Shown here piece after piece: positions 52,330-62,902 of a stretch of DNA of 64,000 bases. The DNA comes from Corydoras sp. C115. Its lineage: Eukaryota; Chordata; Actinopteri; Siluriformes; Callichthyidae. The first letter of the stretch is position 1. Every line of letters starts with the position of its first letter. The stretch lies in assembly GCA_019802505.1 (NCBI GenBank), contig JAFMOC010000374.1, positions 393,501 to 457,500 of the forward strand. The letters run 5' to 3'. The translations under genes and the position numbers were made by a program. The notes under the pieces are model-generated. The model saw nothing but the letters and a program-made list of their open reading frames with translations. It was not told the DNA's origin and searched no databases.

Positions 52330-52461
52330 CAGCGATGGATTGGCGCCCTGTCCCGGGTCTATCTGCCCAGCGCCCGAAACGTTCTCCTCTGGATGGGCAT
52401 GGGGAACCCTCCTCACCGCGACCCTAATAGAGGATAAAGCGGAAGATAATGAATGAATGAA
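52330..52461 (+). mobile_element. SINE-A, 5' truncated, perfect TSD
   Basis: TAATTTATTTATG at 52317-52329 and 52462-52474. Confidence 0.95.
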
Positions 52462-52474
52462 TAATTTATTTATG

Positions 52475-52755
52475 GCGGCACGGTGGCTTAGTGGTTTAGC
52501 ATGTTCTCCTCTCAGCGCTAGGGATTCCCGGTTCGAATCCCCATCTGGGTGGAGTTTCCATGTTCTCCCCGTGTCCGCGTGGGTTTCCTCCGGGTTCTCC
52601 GGTTTCCTCCCACAGTCCAAAAGCATGGATCAAGTCAATTGAGTTCTTCAAGTTGCCCCATATAGAGTGTGTCTGTGTGAGTGAGTGTGTGCTCCCCCCC
52701 CACCACGGCCCTAATAGAGGATAAAGCGGAAGATAATGAATCAATGAATGAATTT
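52475..52755 (+). mobile_element. SINE-A, internal deletion
   Basis: Starts at the TSD of the previous copy; TGTGTGCTCCCCCC shows a deletion of the CAGCGATGG...GGGGAA segment. Confidence 0.92.
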
Positions 52756-52876
52756 TGATGGATTGGCGCCCTGTCCTGGGTGGATCTGCCGAGACGTTCT
52801 CCCCTGGATGGGCATGGGGAACCCCCCCCCCGCGCGACCCTAATAGAGGATAAAGTGAAAGATAATGAATGAATAA
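52756..52876 (+). mobile_element. SINE-A, 5' truncated
   Basis: Starts at GATGGATTGGCGCC; C9 run; tail GAATGAATAATTTATTTATG again, so the three copies hit one AT-rich target. Confidence 0.9.
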
Positions 52877-53190
52877 TTTATTTATGTCGCGCTTTTTACA
52901 ACAGTACATTGTCACAAAGCAGCTTTACAGAATGAAAAGCCTTTAAACCCCCAAAGAGTGAGCCGAAGCGACAGTGGCAAGACAAAACTCTCTTATGTTG
53001 TCATTTAAGGAAGAAACCTTGGGAGGACCGAGACTCAGTTGGGGGCTCATCCTCCTTGAGCGGCCAGGCAGCAACAACAGTGTAGGACACTAATGTACAG
53101 ATATTAAACAAATGGAAAAACTAACAACTGGAGAACTATATGTGAGTCCATTAGGGGGCGTCCTGCAGGACCGCCAGTCCAATTAATATC
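52877..53190. mobile_element. Unnamed interspersed repeat fragment
   Basis: GTCGCGCTTTTTACAACAG, CACAAAGCAGCTTTACAG and AAGGAAGAAACCTTGGGAGG are familiar as part of a widespread fish repeat. I cannot name the family or orientation. Confidence 0.5.
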
Positions 53191-53195
53191 CAGGT

Positions 53196-53466
53196 TACCC
53201 CCCCCACCCGCAACCCTAATAGAGGATAAAGCGGAAGATAATGAATGAATAATTTATCCCACAGCCATGGATCAAGTCAATCGAGTTCTCCAAATTGCCC
53301 CATATAGAGTGTGTGTGTGTGAGTGAGTGTGTGCCTAGCGATAGGTTGGCGCCCTGTCCTGGGTGTGTCTGCCCAGCGCCCGAAATGTTCTCCCCTGGAT
53401 GGGCATGGGGAACCCCACCGCGACCCTAATAGAGGATAAAGCGGGAGATAATGAATGAATGAATGA
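53196..53466 (+). mobile_element. Two SINE-A pieces, fused
   Basis: A tail piece (to GAATAATTTAT) followed by a 5' truncated copy starting CCCACAGCCATGGATC. Confidence 0.85.
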
Positions 53467-53763
53467 CACTGAGACTTAGGAGCGATTTGCTGCTGAACTT
53501 ATAACCTGAGGGACCAACAAAGGTCCTAAAACTTGAACACAACAGAAGAAACCTGCTCCACCAGCACCACCAGCTCCACGGCTTCTTCTCCAGAATACAA
53601 CATCATGTAATCGGATCTAAAGGGTTTCTTTTCTCTCATTTCCACATTCACTCCAGCCTTACAGGATGAACCGTATAAACCAGTTTCAAACCATTAATAG
53701 TTCAGAGACTCGGAGAGAACAAGGTGAAAGGTTGGTTACAACATCCCTATTTGATTTAAAAGG

Positions 53764-53893
53764 GCCAGCGATGGATTGGCGCCCTGTCCTGGGTGTATCT
53801 GCCCAGCGCCCGGGACGTTCTCCCCTGGATGGGCATGGGGAACCCCACCGCGACCCTAATAGAGGATAAAGCGGAAGATAATGAATAATGATT
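53764..53893 (+). mobile_element. SINE-A, 5' truncated
   Basis: Flanked by ATTTAAAAGGG and AATTAAAAGGG, an imperfect target duplication. Confidence 0.9.
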
Positions 53894-53967
53894 GAATTAA
53901 AAGGGAAAACATTACCAGGAAGGAAGTCTGCAGGGAAAACCCCCGGCTTTTTATTATGGGACGTGAC

Positions 53968-54175
53968 TTTATATTTACATTTGGTCATTTATTGGACGCT
54001 TTTATCCAAAGCGACTTACAAGGTGAGCACAGGGTTCATCACAGCGCCCCCTGGAGCAATGAGGGTTAAGGGTCTTGCTCAAGGACCCACACTGATAACT
54101 TCAGTGGACCTGGGATTTGAACCCCCAACCTTCAGATTGATAACCCAACACCCTGACCACTGAGCTACCACACCC
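53968..54175 (-). mobile_element. SINE-B, antisense, full length
   Basis: From TTTACATTTGGTCATTT to CACTGAGCTACCACACC; a SINE-A follows at once. Confidence 0.9.
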
Positions 54176-54176
54176 T

Positions 54177-54530
54177 CATTCATTCATTCATTCTTCCGCT
54201 TTATCCTCTATTAGGGTCGCGGGGGGGGGGGTTCCCCATGCCCATCCAGGGGAGAACGTCTCGGGCGCCGGGCAGATACACCCAGGACAGGGCACCAATC
54301 TATCGCTGGGCACACACACACTCACACAGACACACTCTATATGGGGCAATTTGGAGAACTCAATTGACTTGATCCATGTTTTTGGGACTGTGGGAGGAAA
54401 CCGGAGAACCCGGAGAAAACCCATGCGGACACAGGGAGAACATGGAAACTCCACCCAGATGGGGATTCGAACCGGGAATCCCTAGCACTGAGAGGAGAAC
54501 ATGCTAAACCACTAAGCCACCGCGCCGCCC
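54177..54530 (-). mobile_element. SINE-A, antisense, full length
   Basis: G10 run; head complete to CCGCGCCGCCC. Confidence 0.93.
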
Positions 54531-54579
54531 TTTAACACATGTCTTTCTGTAAATTCTATTTTATAATCTAATTCTCATC

Positions 54580-54866
54580 GGGGGCTCGGTGGTTTAGCAC
54601 GTTCTCCTCTCAGCGCTAGAGATTCCCGGTTCGAATCCCCATCCGGGTGGAGTTTCCATGTTCTCCCTGTGTCCGCGTGGGTTTCCTCCGGGTTCTCCGG
54701 TCACTCACTCTGTGTGAGTGAGTGTGTGCCCAGAGATGGATTGGCGCCCTGTCCTGGGTGTATCTGCCCGGCGCCCGGGACGTTCTCCCCTGGATGGGCA
54801 TGGGGAACCCCCCCCGCGGCCCTGGTAGAGGATGAAGCGGGAGATAATGAATGAATGAATGAATGA
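54580..54866 (+). mobile_element. SINE-A, internal deletion
   Basis: TTCTCCGGTCACTCACTCTG marks loss of the middle. Flanked by TCTAATTCTCATCGGGGGCT / TCTAATTCACATCGGGGGCT, so head and flank were duplicated with the next copy. Confidence 0.9.
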
Positions 54867-54879
54867 ATCTAATTCACAT

Positions 54880-55130
54880 CGGGGGCTCAGTGCTTTAGCA
54901 TGTTCTCCTCTCAGCGCTAGAGATTCCCGGTTCGAATCCCCATCCGGGTGGAGTTTCCATGTTCTCCCCGTGTCCGCGTGGGTTTCCTCCGGGTCCTCCG
55001 GTTTCCTCCCACAGTCCAAAAACATGGATCAAGTTAATTCAATTCTCCAAATTGCCCCATATAGAGTGTGTGTGTGTGAGTGCGCCCCCCTGTCCTGGGT
55101 GTATTTGCCCCCCCTCCATAATGGATGGAT
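54880..55130 (+). mobile_element. SINE-A, tail truncated, same flank as previous
   Basis: ATCGGGGGCTCAG head is shared with 54580; this pair is a local tandem duplication. Confidence 0.9.
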
Positions 55131-55164
55131 GTAATTCTCATCGCCTCAAAAACAGACGACCCTC

Positions 55165-55376
55165 AAAAAACACGTGCGGCGTTCGGTCACGTGTCGCTCG
55201 GCCGCCTTAACAAAACACAGACGCGAAAACGCTGCGTGACTGACAGGCCCACGGACCAATCCGCGCCCCGGGATCCGGGTAGCAACAAAATAAATGCCGC
55301 CTGCTCGGCCAATCAGAACGCTGAGCGAGGTTTATTTTTTTATTTTATTTTTTTTACACGGCGCTGTTTACTTCCG
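55165..55376 (+). promoter_or_regulatory. fbxo25: fbxo25 promoter region
   Basis: CpG-rich. Two CACGTG E-boxes (55171-55176, 55188-55193), two CCAAT boxes (55256-55260 and 55309-55313) and an ACTTCCG Ets-like site (55370-55376) lie within 210 bases upstream of the proposed first exon. There is no convincing TATA box; the T-rich tract 55331-55355 lies between the boxes and the exon. Confidence 0.6.
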
Positions 55377-55429
55377 TCAATATCAGAGGCAAGAGACGAA
55401 AAATAGATCAAAGAACGACGCGCGCCGCC
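55377..55429 (+). other. fbxo25: Probable fbxo25 non-coding first exon
   Basis: GC-rich end of a CpG-rich promoter region. It ends CGCCGCC/GTGAGTAACG, a strong donor, and would join the acceptor at 57262 three bases before the ATG. The left limit is a guess. Confidence 0.55.
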
Positions 55430-55949
55430 GTGAGTAACGTTTAATTCCCTTTTATTTATCTCTTATCATGATGATCTTTAATGATCGCGCGCTGTCAGTC
55501 GATTAAATCGCTTTTCTGCGTTTTGGCTTCGATAACCGAGGACGTCCACGTCGCTCAACGTCAAATAAAATAATAAACCACAAATTAACCTCACAGTATA
55601 TTAATCTAACCTTAAATAAACCAATCAAATATAACATGTCAGCCCGTAACAATGCAGTTAATACATTTATAATGATTTACATTAATAAGAAAAAGTTTGT
55701 GACCCCCCCCCCCCTCTGAATTAACCAGCTCTATTGTTCTCTGCACCAGTGGTTCCCTAATTCTACTTATCTATATATTATATATCATTTTAATATACAA
55801 AAAAAACTTTTTGCATGAATATAATTCATAAAACATTAAAGAATTTGTTAAAAAGCATGATTTAAGTCTTTATATTTTTATCAGCGGCGGTTCCTGATGC
55901 TATTTTATCAGAAAATATCAAGAATCTTTCAAAGTTGATGTCATCCATT

Positions 55950-56297
55950 GGCAGCATGGTGGCTTAGTGGTTTAGCATGTTCTCCTCTCAGCTCTAGGGA
56001 TTCCCGGTTCGAATCCCCATCCGGGTGGAGTTTCCACGTTCTCCCCGTGTCCGCGTGGGCTTCCTCCGGGTTCTCCGGTTTCCTCCCACAGTCAAAAAAC
56101 ATGGCTCGTGTCAATTGAGTTCTCCAAATTGCCCCATATAGAGTGTGTGTGTGTGAGTGAGTGTGTGCCCAGTGATGGATTGGCGCCCTGTCCTGGGTCT
56201 ATCTGCCCAGCACCCGAGACGTTCTCCCCTGGATGGGCATGGGGAAACCCCCCCTGACCCTAATAGAGGATAAAGCGGAAGATAATGGATGGATAGG
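55950..56297 (+). mobile_element. SINE-A, full length
   Basis: In fbxo25 5' UTR intron; tail GATAATGGATGGATAG joins the next head. Confidence 0.93.
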
Positions 56298-56630
56298 GGT
56301 GGCACGGTGGCTTAGTGGTTTAGCATGTTCTCCTCTCAGGTTCGAATCCCCATCTGGGTGGAGTCTCCATGTTCTCCCCGTGTCCGTGAGGGCTTCCTCC
56401 GGGTTCTCCGGTTTGCTCCCACAGTCCAAAAACATGGATCAAGTCAATTGAGTTCTCCAAATCGTCCCATATAGAGTGTGTCTGTGTGAGTGAGTATGTA
56501 TCCAGCGATAGATTGGCGCCCTGTCCTGGGTCTATCTGCCCGGCGGCCGAAACGTTCTCCCCTGGATGGGCATGGGAGAACCCCCCCCCCCCCCGCGACC
56601 CTAATAGAGGACCCTAATATGGAGGATGAA
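56298..56630 (+). mobile_element. SINE-A, box B deletion, C15 run
   Basis: CTCTCAGGTTCGAATCC lacks the CGCTAGGGATTCC segment, as also in 44041-44337. Confidence 0.92.
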
Positions 56631-57265
56631 AGTTTGGGATTTTACAGATGATGAAGAATGAAGATGAATGAATCCGATTTTAGGTTCGTTGTTGTCATGA
56701 TTTTAACACGTGAAGAACAGTCGAATCGAATCCCCACCTGAGCGAGCCAGGAGCGACGGTGGGGAGGAGAAATCGGCCCGACTTGAAAATAATTAGACTC
56801 AAAGTAGTCATTCCGTCCTCGGCCGTGCAGTCCTCGTTATCGAGAAGAAACGGGAGGAACAATTCCGAGAGATTTTAAGGATTTCTCGCATGAAGGCTTT
56901 CTTGGCCGAACTGCAGCGTCTCAGCTGGTTTGAGGTCTCTGATTGGCCATTCCAGTCTTTTCTTTTCTTTTCTTTTTAAAAAACCTCTGTTATTGATTTC
57001 AGGATGAGTATTGGATTATTGTTTATAACTCCGTCCTTCACAATGCCGTGCCCATGAAAAGAGGTCTTGACACCGAGCCACTTACAGTAAAGAGTTTGGA
57101 CCGAGTACGTTCCTGTGTTGTTATTATAAGAGTTCAGAGACGAGAGGTTCTTGTGTTCATCACTCTTCTTCCCAAATGATCTTCTTATTGCTGTGTACCG
57201 AGCCTCGCGTTTTATTTTTGTATGTATGTTAAGTAATCCTACATTGTACATGTCGCCTTTAGAAA

Positions 57266-57381
57266 ATGCCATTTTTGGGCCAAGACTGGAGGTCTCCCGG
57301 CTGGAGCTGGATCAAAACCGAGGATGGATGGAAACCCTTTGATCTTTTTGGCTCCGACAATAGGGACTTGGTGCTGGAAGA
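57266..57381 (+). CDS. fbxo25: fbxo25 coding exon 1
   Basis: Encodes residues 1-38 plus two bases. After GWK the sequence PFDLFGSDNRDLVLE is not conserved with the human protein but stays open to the donor GAAGA/GTAAGG. The acceptor is gtcgcctttag at 57262. Confidence 0.93.
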
Positions 57382-58438
57382 GTAAGGACCATACGTTTTC
57401 CTTTTGTTTGAAAAGTCGACACGCTGTGCTGCTTTATTCCTCGGTGTGAACACGTTCACGTGTGACGGTCCTGTCGTTACTGATTAAAAGACCTTCCGTC
57501 TGCGCTTCACTCGCAGGTTTAGACTTTGATCTTAACTCGAGCAAACGTTAGTTATGTTCTCCACACTCCCTTTGCGTGCTGCTCATCCGTGTGACTTAAT
57601 GTTTATCTCCCTGTCAGTGGTGGAGTCTGCAGTACGGTTCTGCTGGTTGTGATGTTTACAATTCATTCCTAAGCTGCAGTACGAACTGAGAGACAACCCT
57701 GCCATCATCAAGCTCATGTTCCACCACCTGCATTTACTCCCTGAACTATATATATATATAAATATATATTCATTCATTATCTCCCGCTTAATCCTCTATT
57801 AGGGTCGCGGGGGGGTTCCCCATGCCCATCCAGGGGAGAACGTTTCGGGCGCTGGGCAGATACACCCAGGACAGAGCGCCAATCTATCACTGGGCACACA
57901 CTCACACAGACAGACACACTATATGGGGCAATTTGGAGAACTCAATTGACTTGATCCATGTTTTTGGACTGTGGGAGGAAACCGGAGAACCCGGAGGAAA
58001 CCCACGCGGACTCGGGGAGAACGTGGAAACTCCACCCAGATGGGGATTCGAACCGGGGATCCCTAGCGCTGAGAGGAGAACATGCTAAACTCTAAGCCAC
58101 CGTGCTGCCTTAGCATGATTATCAAACTAAATAAATGAGGTTGAGTGGCACGGTGGCTTAGTGGTTTAGCATGTTCTCCTCTCAGCGCTAGGGATCCCCG
58201 GTTCGAATCCCCATCTGGGTGGAGTTTCCATGTCCTCCCCGTGTCCGCGTGGGTTTCCTCCGGGTTCTCCGCTTTCCTCCCACAGTCCAAAAACATGGAT
58301 CGAGTCCATTGAGTTCTCCAAATTGCCCTATATAGAGTGTGTCTGTGTGAGTGAGTGTGTGCCCAGTAATGGATTGGCGCCCTGTCCTGGGTGTATCTGC
58401 CCAGCGCCTGAAACGTTCTCTCCTGGATGGGCATGGGG

Positions 58439-58475
<37 letters not shown>

Positions 58476-61400
58476 ACCCTAATAGAGGATAAAGCGGAAG
58501 ATAACGGATGAATAAATGAGGTTTTCCAAAAATCAATCAATGAATTCCTTCTATGTACAACTGAATTACATGGTGGTTTAAGAGTCATTCATTCATTCAT
58601 TCATTCATTCATTCATTATCTTGCACTTAATTCCCGCAGGAGGGGGGAGGGTTCCCATACAGGGGAGAACGTTTCGGGTACTGGGCCGATACACCCAGGA
58701 CGGGGTGTTTCAGAGCTGTAATTCAGAGTCGTCCAGCCGTTCGCCCTCCGAACGAAAGCGACGCCGCAGTCCAGATGTAAACAAATGGTCATGATCGTGT
58801 TCTGGAGTCAGGACACTGGACGCTGTCGCTATTTGAGGAAATGACACGTTCTTAAAAGCGACGTTCCGAGCATGTCTCGGAATAGACGGCCGGGGCGCCG
58901 AGTTTTGTGCACACGTAGCCGCGTGTGCCTTTGTCTGGAGGTGGGGTGGGTGGACTTAAATACAATGCGACGTCCCATAATTATAGTTTTGCGTTCAGAG
59001 CTTCTGCCGTGGAAATGGGCGCAGGTTCGGGTTTGGGCCGCGCGAAGGCGAAGGCGTACGGGAAGTGAGTGGGCCGTGACTCAGACCGAGCTATTTTCGG
59101 CTCAGACTGAGGGGTATTTTTACGTTTTTTAACCACAACAACGACGACGACGACGATGCGTGCGCAAGGTGAGGGGCACGGGGGAGGAGCACGTTGCCCT
59201 TCTGTTAAGGTTCTCTCAAAAGTCCAGATGTTTAATAAGCCAGCTGAGGGCAGTGAGGTCCGAGGTGGGTATGAGGGAGGAACCGTGGGAGGGGTCGGGT
59301 ACACGCCGAGCTCCGTGTTTTAGCCTTGACCTCGAGATCTGGGGGGGGATACTTACTCTATATATATGGGGCAATTTAGAGCATCTAGTTTGCCTTGAAT
59401 TCAAACTCCACTGTGAAGGACAATAACAATGCCGAACTTTTATCATTTACATAAAATATCAACCGCCACTGAACTGATGTATCAAATAAAGTCTGGCCTA
59501 ATGGCGCCATCGTGTGGTTTTTAGAAGTAATGTCATTTTGGTACCAAAATACAAGGAACCCTTCCTGAAAATAATCTTCATTAATTCATTCATTATCTTC
59601 CACTTTATCCTCTATTAGGGCCGCGGTGGGGTTCCCCATGCCCTATCTAGGGGAGAACGTCTCGGGCGCTGGGCAGATAGACCCAGGACAGGACGCCAAT
59701 CTATCGCTGGGCACACACTCACTCACACAGACACACTCTATATGGGGCAATTTGGAGAATTCAATTGACTTGATGCATGTTTTTGGACTGTGGGAGGAAA
59801 CCGGAGAACCCGGAGGAAACCCACACAGATACGGGGAGAACGTGGAAACTCCACCCAGATGGGGATTCGAACCGGGAATCCCTAGTGCTGAGAGGAGAAC
59901 ATGCTAAACCACCGTGCCGCCAGTGAAAATAATATAATAGATCTAAATAAATAATGGGAACAGTGGCGTAGGGTGGGTGGAGTTTCCATGTTTTCTCAGG
60001 GGGTTCTCCGGTTTCCTCCCACAGTCCCACATCATGCATTCAAGGTGAATGTGCTGCTCTGAATTGCCCCTATATGCTGTGTCTTTCTGAGTGAGTGTGT
60101 GACCCCCCCCCCCATCAGAAGGGCCTTGTTCAGGTCATGGGTTACATTAACTGGTCTCTGCGATCCGCTCTGTTACAGATTGGACGATGAGGACAAGGAG
60201 AACCTTTACGCGGGGAACGTGTGTGAAGTGGCTGCTAAAAAAAGGAAGAAGGATTTCGTCAACACGAGATCACAGTGTAAGTTCCGTTCTTCAACCGTGA
60301 CCTCTGCAACTAATTCAGAACTCTGCAGCCCGACTCGTGTTTAACCCCCAAGAACTCATGTCACTCCATTACTCAATTCCCTCCATTGGTTCCCTGTAGC
60401 TGCTGCATTCAGTACAAGTCACTGACTCTGGCCTTTAGAACCATTTCTGGATCTGTCCCCCTCCCACCTTCACTCTAAACTCACTCCGACTCGTTCACTT
60501 CGCTCCAGTGATGATCGCCCTCTGGCGGTTCCACCTCACCGAGGAGCTGATTCTCACTCCGTGGCGTTCTCCACTGCAACACGGTGGAACGATCTTCCCA
60601 ACTCCGTCCGTAAAGCAGAATCACTAAACGGGTTTTAAGAAACTACCGAAGACGCATCTCTTTAACAAATACCTTAGTGGCTTAGTGGTTAGCACATTCG
60701 CCTCTCAGCGCTAGGGATTCCCGGTTCGAATCCCCATCTGGGTGGAGTTTCCATATTCTCCCCGTGTCCGCGTGGGTTTCCTCCGGGTTCTCCGGTTTCC
60801 TCCCACAGTCCAAAAACATGGATCAAGTCAATTGAATTCTCAAAATTGCCCCATATAGAGTGTGAGTGTGTGCCCAGTGATGGATTGGCGCCCTGTCCTG
60901 GTTGTATCTGCCCAGCGCCCGAGATGTTCTCCCCTGGATGGGCATGGGGAACCCCACCGCGACCCTAATAGAGGATAAAGCGGGAGATAATGAATGAATG
61001 AATAATAAAGGGGGGGGGGGGGCGCAGCTTCGAATAACAATCAGGTTTGATGAATTTACAGTATAGTTGGTTTTCTCCATGGCTTCTAACTTGTGGTGTT
61101 CTCATTTGTAAGTCGCTTTGGATAAAAGAGTCGTCGGCTAAATGACTAAATGTAAATGTGAATGTGAGGTGGGTTTCAGTCACCATCGTTGGCTGATGGG
61201 TTTATAGTTTATAGTGCAGGGAAGAGGGAGCAGATCCAGAGATGGTCCTGTATGTGGATTGTGGTGTCGCCATGGTAACGGTGTATCTAGTAATACAGCT
61301 CTTATGTTCTGTCCTGTTTTTGTCTGAATGGGATTTATTTAATTATTTAATGTTTTTTTTTTTTAGTTTTGTATAAGGAACGCTGGATCTACGTGCAGAA

Positions 61401-62330
61401 GGAGAGCACGCGAGAGGTGAGCCCTCAGCCCCTCCCTGCCCTCCCTCTTCGTGCGCTCTCTGAGCTCTGTAAACATGTCCGTGTGTGTGTTGCGTTTCTG
61501 CAGAGGCATGGCTACTGCACGCTGGGAGAGGCTTTCAACCGGCTGGACTTCTCCAGCGCCATCCAGGACGTGCGCCGCTTCAACTACGTGGTCAGGGTAC
61601 GACGTTCTGCTTCGTTTAGAACCAAACGCCGTAAGCAGCGTTCCGATTGCCGGACTGCAACATGTCATGTTGATTTATTTATTAATCTGTTTCTGCGCAG
61701 CTTCTGCATTTAATCGCAAAATCCCAGCTGACGTCTTTAAGCGGCGCGGCCCAGAAAAACTACTTCAACGTGCTCGAGAAGATCGTGAGGAAAGGTCATC
61801 CATCCATCCATCATCTCACGCTTTATCCTCTATTAGGGTCGCGGGGGGGGGGGGGGGGGGGGGTTCCCCATGCCCATCCAGGGGAGAACGTCTCGGGCGC
61901 TGGGCAGATACACCCAGGACAGGGGGGCAACTTATCGCTGGGCACACACTCACTCACACAGACACACTCTATATGGGGCAATTTGGAGAACTCAATTGAC
62001 CTTGATCCATGTTTTTTGGACTGTGGGAGGAAACCGGAGAACCCGGAGGAAACCCACACGGACACGGGGAGAACATGGAAACTCCACCCAGATGGGGATT
62101 CGAACCGGGAATCCCTAGTGCTGAGAGGAGAACATGCTAAACCACTAAGCCACCGTGGCGCCCTATGAATATTATTATTTTTTATTTTATATATATATAT
62201 ATATATATATATTTGCATGTGATTATGTTTATATATATATATTTTTTTTTTTAAATAAAATATATTATTATTTTTACAAATTGTGTAATATTGTAAACAC
62301 ACAAGACTTTATTTATTTATATATATATAC

Positions 62331-62366
<36 letters not shown>

Positions 62367-62768
62367 TGTGTGTATACCTCTACGGCGGCACGGTGGCTTA
62401 GTGGTTTAGCACGTTCTCCTCTCAGCGCTAGGGATTCCCGGTTCGAATCCTCATCTGGGTGGAGTTTCCATGTTCTCCCCGTGTCCGCGTGGGTTTCCTC
62501 CGGGTTCTCCGGTTTCCTCTCACAGTCCAAAAACATGGATCAAGGTCAATTGAATTCTCTAAATTGCCCCATATAGAGTGTGTGTGAGTGAGTGAGTGTG
62601 TGCCCAGCGATGGATTGGCGCCCTGTCCTGGGTGTATCTGCCCAGCGCCTGAAACGTTCTCCCCTGGATGGGCATGGGGAACCCCCCCCCATGCCCATTT
62701 TTTTTTTTTTTTTATAAAATTTATTATTATAAATTGTGTAATATTGTAAACACACAAGACTTTATTTT

Positions 62769-62826
<58 letters not shown>

Positions 62827-62865
62827 GTGTTTGTGTGTACATATATATGTGTATATACCTCTATC

Positions 62866-62902
<37 letters not shown>

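Larger units (their letters stand above)
55431..57262. other. fbxo25 5' UTR intron
   Basis: Contains two SINE-A copies and an AT-rich part (55560-55930). 56640-57262 is unique with no further exon supported. Confidence 0.5.
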
